NCBI GenBank assembly: GCA_014058105.1
Contig: JACGCM010000786.1
Coordinates: 992,001-1,056,000 of the forward strand
Length of the DNA: 64,000 nt
Origin: Kingdonia uniflora
Taxonomy: Eukaryota; Streptophyta; Magnoliopsida; Ranunculales; Circaeasteraceae
Direction of reading: 5' to 3'
The position numbers and the translations under genes were made by a program. Shown piece by piece: positions 46,928 through 57,501 of the stretch (position 1 is the stretch's first letter; each line of letters starts with the position of its first letter). The notes under the pieces were generated by a model. It made no database searches and had not been told where the DNA came from. It was given only the letters and a program-made list of their open reading frames with translations.

Positions 46928-47902
46928 TTATGGTTTGAACAAGTTTTTGCATCTTGGATAGACTCCATCCGCTAAGTAATACCTCATAGTGTGCGGTACC
47001 GTGCCTATATTATAATTGTATGGCGGCGCAACTTCATTAGACAAGTTGTTGAAAAGCCACCATTGATGCAAGATGTTCACAGCGTTGTTTGAACCGGGCA
47101 CCCCAAAGAATGCGCGCCATATCCAAAGATGTTGGGATGCAACCGCTTCTAAAATGACCGTCGGGATTTTCTTATACCCGATATATTGTCCTGCCCACCC
47201 AATATGACAATTCTTATATTTCCAATGCAAACAATCTAAACTACCTAACATCCCTGGGAAGCCTCGCGATCCATTCACTTCTAACAATTGTAATGTATCG
47301 TCTTCATTGGGAGATCTAAAATATTTAGCTTTGAATTGTGTTATAATAGTTTTACAAAATTCTTTCAAGCACAAAATAGCCGTTTACTCCCCAATCCGAA
47401 GGTATTCTTTTTGGGCGTCTGCACTCGTACCGTAACATAACATGCTAAGTGTGCACGTTATCTTTTGGTGCGAGGATAAACCCATAGTCTTGGCGGCATT
47501 TTCTCTTTGAATAAAATAGGGGTTCGAAGAAAGTATTTGATGATAAATACGTTGATAGACATCCTCGCTTATACGGAATCGACGACGAAATGAGATACCT
47601 TTGAATCTTGGGTTGTCACCGAAGTAATCCTGGCTAAGGTTATCCTCCCCCAATTTATGCTCACGGCTTTTTCGCTTGTCGATCCGTCCCCTTTAACTAC
47701 CTCTCTGCCTCCGTGATGATGTCGCATCTTGCTCTTTTTCTTCTGCTTCTCCTATCTCAATCATAATCTTGTCATACTCGTGTAACAACTCAACTTGACG
47801 TCAGAATAGTTCTTCGTCACTGGATGATGATGAAGATGATGACTCCCAAGATGAGAGTGATGTCTCAGGCCTGAGCAGGTCAGTAATGATTTCGTTAGAC
47901 AT
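46928..47902 (-). pseudogene. Harbinger transposase (ALP1-like nuclease), broken
   Basis: The minus-strand frame starts at 47902 (MSNEIITDLLRPE, then a Ser/Glu-rich stretch) and is interrupted by TGA near 47800, TAA near 47695 and a stop near 47383. The remaining frame holds the DDE_Tnp_4-type nuclease core: GFPGMLGSLDCLHW, GWAGQYIGYKK, TVILEAVASQHLWIWRAFFG, VPGSNNAVNIL and YYLADGVYP. The first acidic residue (LDC) is present. The position where the family normally has N-D-x-x-V reads N-N-A-V-N, so the second catalytic Asp is replaced by Ala. The C-terminal part with the last acidic residue is missing. It is inactive. Confidence 0.8.
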
Positions 47903-48608
47903 GATTCGGCGCAATTGATAAGAAATGAAGAAGGTTGAGTTTTGAGATATAAGATGAATGATTTAATTGTAGAAGAGAGTAGGAGATGAATGGTGGTTAT
48001 AAATAGAGAAAAAAGTATCCGTTTATAGCCGTTGAGCATCTTGTTGATGAAGTTTGATCAGGGAAAAACTCAGGTAAAATAATGGGGAACCAATGATATT
48101 TTTTATGAACCGCGCGGCAAAATCTAGCCATTTGAAAATATTTAAATCTCAGCTGTCCACGTGGTTTAATCCTAGAAATTGAAGTTACGCGCACATCAGA
48201 ACTGCTCTTAATAGGAACCATTGGATGAGAGAACACGTGTTATAAGCTTAGTGGTGAAGTGTGTACGCGCACTTCTAAACCGCATATGCGCACTTCTGAA
48301 CCGCGCGGCGTGAATTCACCCTCAATCCACCCTTAGGGTGGAAAATCCACCCTTGGATATATTTTGGGAGAGCCACATCACGTATTCACCTAGCTGTTGG
48401 GAGAGGAATTGGGTGGAAAAGAGGGTGGATTTGGAATTCACCCTGCCACGTCAGGGTGCACCTAGTTGCTGTCGGTGCTCTGAATGGGTCAGGATAATAA
48501 CCACCAAAAAAAATGGCAAGGTCAAACCTCAATTCATCGAGATTTTCTCATGCTTGACTCACGACTTTAACAAAAAAAAAACACAAAATAGTAGAGGCCG
48601 ACCCTAAT

Positions 48609-48838
48609 CTCTCTCTCTCTGATGAAAATCTTCTTTGCAAAACTTATCGCAGTTTGGCGTCCATTAATCACGACTTGCTCTTACAAAGGGATCCATCAAA
48701 TTGTTCATCCCCATCACGAAGGCCTTGATTGATAGGAAAGATTATATATCATAGTGTACAGAATATGTTATTTCTTCCGTTGGTAACTGAGTGAAGGAGA
48801 GAACATCTAAAAATAGTTTGCAGGTTCAATTTTTCGGG
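48609..48838 (+). pseudogene. Displaced copy of the last exon and 3' UTR of the IRE-like gene
   Basis: The stretch from the CT repeat through GATGAAAATCTTCTTTGCA, the last exon and over 100 bp of 3' UTR matches the gene at about 610-846 almost base for base, in opposite orientation in the window. The acceptor AG has become AA, and a few codons and the region around the stop differ. It cannot encode a kinase. Confidence 0.85.
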
Positions 48839-49215
48839 TACCCCCAATAATTTACAGGATCAATTTACCAAAAATAATTTACAAGAAACATATCATAGTG
48901 CCTCTTACCATGAAATCAACCTATTTAGCAAGCTTACTGAAGTTAGTGAATACTAATTCGGCGAGTTAAAGAGAGTAAAAGTTTTTGAGCTAAATAAGAG
49001 CTCTTATTTGGGTTAGAGCATAAAACAAACACCCCTTACATTGATAAGGAGATTGATTTGTGGTAACGGAGAGAGGAAGCTGCATAGGTGGAGAAGAGAA
49101 AGAGCGATGTGATGTCAGAGAGAGAGAGGGATGCCAAGAGAATGAGAGATAAAGATTAGGGACTACTTTTACCAAAAATACATTATATTTTTCTCTCTTT
49201 TGTTTAGAGAATCTC
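48839..49215. other. Spacer, nothing recognised
   Basis: AT-rich spacer with GAGAGA runs. Open frames are present on the minus strand but do not resemble a known protein. Confidence 0.35.
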
Positions 49216-49465
49216 AAGGAATTGGGGATGGCTATTATCACAAACTTTGCGGGATTCTCGACATCCCGATTCCCTCTAGAACTCGCATAAACATCATCAA
49301 AATTATTATCATTCATAAACCAAGATGACCCCACCATAGCCATATCTTTCGTGGATAATGGAAGATTGTCCATTTTATTAGGAGAAAAGCTAATAGTATA
49401 GAGTTTTAACCCATGGATAGTTTCGGCATCTAGTCGTAGGGTATATAACTCCGAGTCAATAATAA
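49216..49465 (-). repeat. Duplicated segment, copy A (with an unknown open frame)
   Basis: It shares long near-identical runs with 53190-53370 and 53753-53810 (AACTTTGCGGGATTC, CATAAACATCATCAAAATTA, CATCTAGTCRTAGGG). On the minus strand an open frame reads DMAMVGSSWFMNDNNFDDVY. This may be a piece of a real gene, but I do not recognise it. The copy ends exactly where Harbinger element 2 begins. Confidence 0.65.
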
Positions 49466-49909
49466 GAGCAAACGCAACAGGGTGTGGGTTTGAGTTGGGT
49501 TTGCAAACCCACACTCAAACTCGTTCTTTGAGTCTCCCAACAACGTTTTTTCAAGTATGAGTTTGCTCACGTGGCGCTACAATAACTCAACCGAGTGTGA
49601 GGAGCTCACACTCAAAAAAATTGAATTTGGCGGTTTTTAGATTACTGCGCGGTAATCTAAACTCCACCAATCTCAATTATTTTGATTAACACTCCCTGGC
49701 TACTTCTTCTTCCCCAAAACCAATTGTAGAGTAGAGGAAAACCTCTACGCTTTCCCCAAATGGCGAACTCCGGCACCAGTAGTAATAACTCTACACCGTC
49801 GACCCCATCCTCCCATAACCCACCTTCAACACCATTCACTCTATACTTCTACCAAAATTCATCGTAATTTTAACTTCTATTCCAATCACAGGCTTCATCT
49901 CCGTTTGCC

Positions 49910-50863
49910 ATGACACAAGGGGATCCTAGTTATAGACAATATCAAAGACCATTTACACTCTCAACCGCAACCTCAGGCGTTTAGCCCGTACTATCAACCA
50001 TATCTGCTCACTCATCCTCAAGGATTTCAACCTCTAAATTACTTTCAGAACTACCTATTCCATGGTGAATCTACTCAGCACAGTCAAAGGGACGCAAATG
50101 CGTCAATACTTGTTGAAGCGGCGGCGCCCCAGAAAGAAAAAGGAAAAGGAAGAAAGAAAATAGCACCCGCAAAACAAAGACAAAGCGTGCAAGTGCCAGA
50201 AGATGCTGAGTTTTTGGACGAGACGGATGATACTGGAATGCATTGGACGGAAGCGAACTTTACCTGTCTCACAAGGGTGTGGGTAACATCTTCTGTCCAG
50301 TCATCTAGCCGCACAAAGGGTTGACCAAATCTCAGTGGTATGCCCTTAATGCACAATGTGTGGCATACAAAGGGATAATTGCTCAAGAACGATTTAGGAA
50401 TAGCAACGGGAAAATAAAAAAAGATCGGGTACGTTCTAATTTCCTTTAACTCCATTTCATTTATTTCTCGCGGATATACACATTATTTATTTGTAATGGG
50501 TAATTTTGTGAATTATAGGTAAACGATGCGCACAAAATCTATCAAGGCTTGAATGACGGCAATGACTTCAAACACCGTGAAACGTATAAGATTTTGGCGC
50601 TAGAACCGCGATGGGCCAACTGAAGGGATGATGGGTTGAACCATGCGGTGAATATATCAAGAAATGTAGCCAGGAGAACATCAAACAATTTTTCTCCGGG
50701 GAACTCGGTCGGATCAAGCAATCTATTAGATGACCCCAACGGCCCACCTACACCTCAATCCGCGGGCCCAAATTCTGACTTAGATGGTTTGTTGTATGAG
50801 GGTAGAAGCAAGCCCGTCGGCCAAAAAAACTCTATAGAAAGAACCTTGCAGCACAAAAGGTAA
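49910..50863 (+). pseudogene. Harbinger ORF1-like (Myb/SANT, NAM-associated type) protein, broken
   Basis: Starting at MTQGDPSYRQYQRP, the frame is soon broken. Later pieces read GLTKSQWYALNAQCVAYKG, then FRNSNGKIKKDR, a plausible GT-AG intron (about 50429-50518), NDAHKIYQGLNDG, KHRETYKILALEPRW and a Ser/Pro-rich tail. The W-x2-L-N and ALEPRW pattern is that of plant Harbinger ORF1 proteins, which help bring the transposase to DNA. Several stops and frameshifts are present. Confidence 0.6.
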
Positions 50864-51046
50864 TGGATGGTGTTGTTGTATCTGGTAGGGTATCCAAACA
50901 ATGTTGGATGAACTACAGTTGGAGAAGAGAGATGTGAAAAAAGAATAGAAAAGAAGTAAAGTATAAGCAATGCAACACTGACAATTTTTCCTGGTATATT
51001 CGTCAAAAAGATACATTATAGACCCTGGTAACCCTAAAAAATCATG

Positions 51047-51777
51047 TCAAATCCTAAGGTCCTGTGAAACTACCGCTTCAAGAATCAGTGTCGCCTTGGG
51101 GTAATGACCAGTAAATTGACCGTGCCAAGCTTTGGGATAATTTTTCCATAACAAATCCATGCAATCAAGGCTTCCTAACATGCCAGGAAATCCCTGGGAC
51201 TCTTCGATGGCTTTTAACTTTTCGACGTCGGTCTCGTTTGGTGCTAGAAGATATTCCTCGCCAAAAATTTGTATAAGCGCAACATAAAACCTTTTCACAC
51301 ATAATAAGGTTGTGTTTTCTCCTATTCGGATATATTCGTCAAAAAGATCTGCCACAACACCGTAGTTTAAGAAACGTAATGCTGTGACTACCTTTTGGTA
51401 CGGTGATAACCCCATGTACCAGCGTTGTTTGGTTTCTGGACAAAGTAATGATTATGTGCAACGACTGCATCGAATATACGCATAAGCATGTCTCTACTCA
51501 TACGAATACGTCGCCGAAATTCCCATGGCTCATATGTGAAATTCAGATTGAAGTAGTCGCGTACAATGTTGTAATGCCCCAATTGGTGATCTCGTTTTTT
51601 TCTTTTATCCTTACGGCTCCCGTAACTCGAAGTTGTATCATGTACTGCTATGTTCATTGCAGCTTGGTGCATAACACAAATTGCCACCGCACATTCAAAG
51701 ATAAGATCGTCAGAGGAGGACGACGACGATAAACTTGGAGAATCAGGTATGGATGAATCGGATGATGACGAAGACAT
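51047..51777 (-). pseudogene. Harbinger transposase N-terminal part, truncated
   Basis: From 51777 the frame reads a Ser-rich start, then RDYFNLNFTYEPWEFRRRIR and MSRDMLMRIFDAVV. A frameshift near 51400 is followed by MGLSPYQKVVTALRFLNYG, DEYIRIGENTTLLCVKRFY, GFPGMLGSLDC and ATLILEAVVSQDLRI. This matches the first half of the ALP1/Harbinger nuclease, including the first catalytic Asp. The second half is deleted. It is clearly different in sequence from the transposase at 46928-47902, so it represents a separate lineage. Confidence 0.8.
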
Positions 51778-51937
51778 TTGAGGCTGTGGAATTGAGAGAA
51801 GGGTGTAATATCAGATGGTGAATAAGTTTTCAGATATAAGTGTAAAAGGGAGAAATGTAAAAGTGAGAAGAAGATGTGGGTCTTGAAACAGAGATTTGGC
51901 GGTGAAATGAACACCGCACCTCTGTTTCAATTCGACC

Positions 51938-53145
51938 TCAATGACAATTTGAGAAATACCCTGATGTTTCCTATTATATTAGCGAATGACCCCGACATTT
52001 CTATCTTATTGTGTTTGGTCCTGAATTTGCAAGTCAACTGCAATTGACTCTGGTCAAGTATATGTGTATTTTTCTAAAACACCAAACTACCATTTCCTCT
52101 AAAAATATCAACATTGTGTCTCACTCCTCATCTCCCTCCACTTTTAAAATGCTCTCCACCATTGCAAAACCTCCACTAGTTTCAACCACACTCACATAGT
52201 GTCAAAACCTCAACCATCTCAAACAACTTCAATCTCTCCTCATTACTCTCGGCTATGGCAACACCCATTTCCTCGCTTTCAAGCTTCTTCGTTTCTCTCT
52301 CTCTTTCTCCAATATCAACTACAGTCGCACCATCTTCGACTCCCTACATTCCCCAGTGTTCACCTCTACACTACTATGATCACCGCTTACGCCTCGTACC
52401 CCAACCACCATAGTTCATCTCTCGTGTTGTATTGGAACATGGTCCATAATGGATATCCTAAACCCAATCATTTCGTGTACCCCAATATGTTGAAATGTTG
52501 TTTGGGGTTTTCGGAGACGAGGAGACTAAATGTGTACATAGATTGTGAAATGGGGTTATGGTGGGTATTTGATAGTGCAGACGACGCTTTTTGATGCGTA
52601 TTTGAGGCGGGGTTTGAATGTTAGGCTTCCTCGCGAGCTGTTTAATGAAATGTTGGAAAGGGGTGTTGTGTCATGGACTGCGATGGTGTATGGGTATGCA
52701 AGGGGTGGGGATGATTGGGAAATGCGATCGAATTGTTTGAGGAAATGCGTGAGATGGATCTATCTTTATATTTAAATATGGACCGTGTAACAATATTTAT
52801 TTCCGGGTGATTTCAGTGGGAAATTTTCCGCAACAAAAATTAATTAGAGAAAATCGTCATATTTAAATATGGACCGTGTAACAATATTTATTAGATTCAT
52901 GCCAAAATCTGGTTTTAAACTAAAGCCTAAAAGTCACGTGAATAGCTATTTTTTTAAGGGTAAAATTGGATTTGTACAAGTCAACCCAGGGTCAACTAAA
53001 AGGGTAAAATTCAAGGTCATTTCTCAAATTCACCCAAGCACAATAAATACAAAAATTCAAGGTCATTCGCTAATATAAAAAAATTCAGGGTCATTCGCTG
53101 ATATAATAGAAAACATTAAGGTATTTTGTAAAATCGCCCGACTAT
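51938..53145. mobile_element. Element with long inverted repeats carrying a PPR fragment (Pack-type)
   Basis: The left arm (about 51938-52060, with GAAATACC, TTTCCTATTATATTAGCGAA and TGACCC) matches the reverse complement of the right arm (about 52970-53145). The terminal GGGCGATTTTACAAAATACC at the right, read on the minus strand, recalls plant Mutator-like ends. The interior contains a broken PPR gene piece. No transposase is present. Target duplications could not be fixed. Confidence 0.55.
52149..52780 (+). pseudogene. PPR protein gene fragment (PLS class), broken
   Basis: Read across frame changes, the sequence gives LKQLQSLLITLGYGNTHFLA, SNINYSRTIFDSLHSP, VHLYTTMITAYASYPNHHSS, KPNHFVYPNMLKCC and ARELFNEMLERGVVSWTAM-like phrases. 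These are the first repeats of a plant pentatricopeptide-repeat protein of the organelle RNA-editing or processing type. An early TAG at about 52197 and several frameshifts break it, and it stops after two or three repeats. It lies wholly between the inverted repeats of the surrounding element. Confidence 0.7.
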
Positions 53146-53189
53146 TTTTTTATATTATTTCTCGAAGACTATTTTTTTTTTTCTCGAAG

Positions 53190-53810
53190 AATTTGGGGAT
53201 GACTATTATCCCCAACTTTGCGGGATTCCTGATTCCCTCTAGAACTTGCATAAACATCATCAAAATTATTATCATTCATAAACCAAGATATCCCCACCAC
53301 AGCCATATCTTGCGTGGATAAGAGGATTGTCCATATATTGAGATTTAACCAAAGGATTGTTTTAGCATATTAAAACATCCACAGCAGTTAGAGGGTGGAT
53401 TGTGATGAATTTTGAGGTGAATCCAATCCACCCACAGCAATTGAGGGTGGATTTTAAGATAAATAGTCTATGCACAGTTTTCAGCGGCATAATTTACAAA
53501 AAAAAAAAAACTTTACATAAATCAATCTGGAGCGTCCATTACCCAACACGCAATTTAGAAGTGCACTACATGAATTCACCCTCAATCCGAATGGTAGATT
53601 TTCCACCAGCCAAAGGTTGGAATGGTTAATAACATCACCTTGGGTTCCCCGTCAAGAATTCAACTAGCTGCCGGGAGGCCGGGGAGGGAAAGAGGGTGGA
53701 TTTAATTCAGGGTGTACCTAGCGCGCAGATGCTCTCAGGTTTGAAAACTTGTTTGCTGCAGCATCTAGTCATAGGGATATCACTCTGGGTCGATAATAGT
53801 CACCCCACAA
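53190..53810 (-). repeat. Duplicated segment, copy B, split by a MITE
   Basis: The partner of 49216-49465. Its matching parts are about 53190-53370 and 53753-53810, with the MITE at 53374-53734 and about 20 bp of unmatched sequence between. The minus-strand frame seen in copy A is shifted here. At the position where copy A is interrupted by Harbinger element 2, this copy reads straight through (GTCGATAATAG). Confidence 0.6.
53374..53734. mobile_element. Harbinger-type MITE of the element 1 family, 361 bp
   Basis: The left tip AACATCCACAGCAGTTAGAG and right tip CCTAGCGCGCAGATGCTC resemble the ends of element 1, as do the interior phrases GGTGAATCCAATCCACCC, AATTTAGAAGTGCAC and GAATTCACCCTCAATCC. 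The target duplication is not clean (TAA against TCA). Confidence 0.65.
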
Positions 53811-54729
53811 AAGTTGGCTATTATCCTTGCAAGTCGGTCCTGTAAAACTAATATTAGTATAACTAGTTTTCAGCCAAGGGTAAATAGACTCGTACAGATG
53901 TTTATGAACCATTCCAACTAAACTTCAAAACCTACATAATCCCAAACCTATCTGCAAGAGAATGAGAGAGGGTTTTGTTCAGACGATAGCATATATCAAG
54001 TCATAGACAAAAAATCTCAGAAGTCCAGACATAAAAATTAGAAGCTAACTTCATCATAACAAAACACCCAACACTAACCACAAGATAATAAAAATTTGAC
54101 CCTCAGAGATCATTCCATAAAAATGGAAAATTTGCAGACAATCAACATGGCATCATTTCAGACCGCCCGTCTGCTTTTCTTCATCAAAGAGATCATTGTT
54201 TTTAAATAAAATAATTTGTAAGGCATCAGACAATAAGCGGAGTTTTAATCAACACGGAATAATTTCAGTGTGTAGGATAAGGTAATTTCATCATATGCCT
54301 TTGCAAATAACAAAATATATATATATATATATAGGTAGAACCATTTGACACCAAAACAAGTTAAATCATGTTATGGGTTGGTAAGATTAACCTTTTACAT
54401 ATCTGCATCTGAACTAATTCCCCAACTAGTGCATAGTGAAGAATGGGTAAAGAGACACAGATGCAATTTCTGCAAAAATAACAAATACCCATTGCTTCAA
54501 ATCGCTTGATTGTAAATGGGTGTCAGTTTAATCACAAAACAAATCAAAATAAATAAAAAGAAGAAGAGAAAAGCAATTGACTTGAAAGAAAAGCGGCTCA
54601 GAATTGGAGTTTTAGAGGAGATTTGGAGTTTAAATAAGGGGTTAAAGCCCTAGGTTTAGGTTTTCCAATGATTCTGTACATAAAGACTATGATAAGGAAT
54701 ATGTACCCCATGGAGCCATCGCTGATAAA
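53811..54729. other. Intergenic stretch, nothing recognised
   Basis: It includes an (AT)n run at about 54316-54334. No gene or defined element was found. Confidence 0.4.
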
Positions 54730-54960
54730 AAAATAAAAATAAAATATTTTTTTATCCCGAGGGGGTACCGGTCATCGGCCGTAGACTATAACATAGGGCT
54801 GTGCAATATCCTGCACAGGCGCACACCTACAAACCGTCCAGTATAATATCGACGAGCTCATGTCAGCCTCAAACTCCACTAGTTGGGAGATTCGAACCCT
54901 TGACAACCATCACTACTAGAGCACAAGGTAGTTGGTAATTTTTGACAATACATCATCGTC
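54730..54960 (-). mobile_element. tRNA-derived SINE
   Basis: On the minus strand a TAGTAGTGATGG A-box-like motif is followed by GGGTTCGAATCTCCC (B box), a body ending TACCCCCTCGGGA and an A/T-rich tail. Layout and tail are typical of plant SINEs. Confidence 0.6.
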
Positions 54961-55169
54961 TACTTGTGCGTTGGTGCTTGAGTGACCATCACAATTTAAA
55001 TATTTTAACATTGTTTGGTTTTTGAAGCTAGCTCAAAACTAGTGGTAATCACAGTTTAAAATGTCAGGGACTTTTTAAAATATGCATAGTAAGCCTCGAA
55101 AAAAATAATTTTATTTGTTATTTTCATGATATTATTAGTGGTTTCTTATACCCTTAAATATGACAATAA

Positions 55170-55345
55170 GAGCATCCACAGCAGCCTCCCTAAACTTATT
55201 TTTGGGAGGCAAAAAGTAATAAAATGACTTTTATAGGCTCCCTATCCCTATTTTTTTCTTTCTTTTTCCTCAAGTATTGGGAGCCAGATAAATATTTGGT
55301 GAGCCACGTAAGACTGTAAAATAAAGGCCTCGTTTCCTATTTTAT
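55170..55345. mobile_element. Partial Harbinger-type MITE
   Basis: The left tip GAGCATCCACAGCAGCCTCC is preceded by TAA, and GGGAGGC and GGGAGCC phrases follow. No right tip was found. Confidence 0.4.
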
Positions 55346-57065
55346 CACCCATGAGAACCATATCTCTATGCTATTGATAAGATCATTCGCTTTGTGTGGA
55401 TACATAGAACATGATAATCATTTTGTAAGAACAGACATTTTCAAAATATAATGAGAAAGTGTTATTGTCAGAAAAAACGTTGGAATACAAAAACTTAGTG
55501 GTCAGTCCCACCGGCACCCAGTATACTAGTATATGTATGAGACTATTAACATAACACTAACTTTATAAGACAATTTCTAAATGTTAAGTTTTAATTTGTG
55601 ATTGAATTGCTTGCATTTTCTTGTAATATACTTTTTGATTCTCAATTTCCTATATAACATTTATTTTTTTACTTTTTCATAATCAATTTTCAAGTTTAAG
55701 ACTTTCTTCACATTTTCACACATTTTAAGTAATATTATCAACATATCATGATAATTATCAAAATACTGGGAAATATATAGTGCTAATTCGGTTTAAACCT
55801 GTTTTTTGTATTATAAGATTAAAAAATGGAGTGACCAAAAAACCGTGATAATGCCACTAGGCAGATGTCGGTGAGCCATAATAGCTTGGCATTTTAATCC
55901 ACGGTGGTAATGCTAATAAATATCGAAAACAGTTATTTAAAACCATGGCTTAATTCAAAAGTTGGAGAGAAACAAAACTCCGTACCCTTCTACACAGGTG
56001 AGGTGGCTAAGGTGAGTACAATATTGGCAATGGAGTGAGGTGTTAGAAATGTGTAAGACGCTCCATACTTCCAAAAAGATTGTACGTTAGTCCCTCCCAA
56101 AGTTAATATTATTCTCATAGTTCTCCCCTGTCTATCTATGCATTTAAATTAATGACAGAAATAGAGTCCTCGAACCTCAAAGACCTCCCCCATATAATCA
56201 ACAGATGTCTCTCTTCGATCAATTCTTTCATCACTATATTTGATATTATCCGATAGATCTATCCAATAACTCTCGTTTCTATTTTCTGCAAGAAAAGAAA
56301 GAAAGAAGAGAAAGGTTTAAATTGAAGAGTTAACTAAAGCGCTCAAACTTGAAGGTATATTTGGTTTGATTTATGTGCAAATCCATCCTATATTTGGTTT
56401 TCTGGTATATTTGATTTTTATGTTATGTTCTCCTTAATTAGAGCTTTGATCGTAGGTTTAATCTGACAAAACTTTCGACGTAAAAATTATCAACTTGGAT
56501 GCAAATATCTAATGTTCATTACCTATGAGTATGTGAGCCTATGATGATTGTTTTGGGCTTTGTAGAAACCTATAAGTACATGAGTTCCAATTCTTAGTTA
56601 TTCTTGAGGTAACTCAGCTCGTGGAAGTTGTTAGAATATGCCTGAGGAACGTTTTGTAGAAACCTTTACATGGTATCGGTGCTTTGAACGTATACGATTT
56701 ATGATCTGTTGGAAATCGTTTTGCGGGCGGGTCACGGTCACGGTCACGGTCACGGTCACGATGATTCTAAGAGTTCCTCACTTACTTGAAATTGAGACAT
56801 CTATTTTCACAATGATATCTACCATCTTTGTAGTTTATAACTGAAAATACCCACAATAGTTGATATGTTAATTTAGATTTTCATTTAAAATATTTAAAAA
56901 TAAAATAAAAATCAAGGCACCAGAGGTGCTGAAAACACTAGGACATATAATTTTGTCATTAGGTGCTGATAGTGAAATATTTCTTAATTACAAGATATAA
57001 GAGCATGTGCAGTAGTTACTACATTAGGTGCTGATAGTGAAATATTTATTAATTACAAGGTATAA
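55346..57065. other. Intergenic stretch with a small tandem duplication
   Basis: No gene was found. A (GGTCAC)n run lies at about 56732-56760. The phrase from ATTAGGTGCTGATAGTG to ATAAGAGCAT occurs twice (from 56958 and from 57023), so the flank and the first bases of the following MITE have been duplicated. Confidence 0.45.
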
Positions 57066-57454
57066 GAGCATTTGCACTAGCTAGGTGGGTGAATTTGCCC
57101 AAACCCACCCCAAAATGAATCCATCCCAATCCACCCCAGAGCAGTTCTAGACTAAAATAAGGTGAATATCACTCACCGCAGTTTAGAACTGCGGGGCGTG
57201 AGAACCAATTAAATGTAGCCACGTAGTTGTTTTGAATATATTAATTAGTTTATAATCTACCCGCAGTTTAGAACTGCGGGGAATCAATCCACTCAAAATC
57301 TACCCTGATGGTGGTGAGACTACCCTCAAGGTGGGTTTGGGGTGGACAACTCAGCTAATCCATCTAGCTGTTGTGGGTGGATTGAAGGTAGAACAAGGTA
57401 AAAGATGCAATCCACCTTGCTACATCATCCTTCACCTAGCTGCTACAGATGCTC
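57066..57454. mobile_element. Harbinger-type MITE of the element 1 family, 389 bp, TSD TAA
   Basis: The left tip GAGCATTTGCACTAGCTAGG and right tip CCTAGCTGCTACAGATGCTC are flanked by TAA (57063-57065 and 57455-57457). Two GCAGTTTAGAACTGC palindromes (57178-57192 and 57263-57277) lie inside. It sits just outside the copia 5' LTR. Confidence 0.8.
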
Positions 57455-57501
57455 TAAGAAGAAGTTATTATTCTCCTGTATGGAGCCTTCAACTTGCATA
57501 T

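Larger units (their letters stand above)
44685..48480. mobile_element. PIF/Harbinger element 1, 3.8 kb, carrying a PMD gene
   Basis: The tips are GAGCATCCACAACAG at the left and GACAGCACCGAC in reverse at the right (ending GGTGCTC), each next to TGA (44682-44684 and 48481-48483). Subterminal zones contain repeated AATCCACC/GGTGAATTCACC phrases and GCACTTCTGAACCGCG-type near-palindromes. Inside, a broken plant mobile domain gene on the plus strand converges on a broken Harbinger transposase on the minus strand. Known plant Harbinger elements usually pair the transposase with a Myb/SANT-like ORF1, which I do not find here. The element is dead, with stops in both genes, but its outline is complete. 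Confidence 0.75.
49466..51937. mobile_element. PIF/Harbinger element 2, right end lost
   Basis: The left tip GAGCAAACGCAACAGGGTG is preceded by TAA (49463-49465). Subterminal CCCACACTCAAACTCG and GTGTGAGGAGCTCACACTC phrases follow. A broken ORF1-like gene on the plus strand converges on a broken transposase on the minus strand, the usual Harbinger layout. No matching right tip is present, and the sequence runs into another inverted-repeat element near 51938. Confidence 0.65.
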
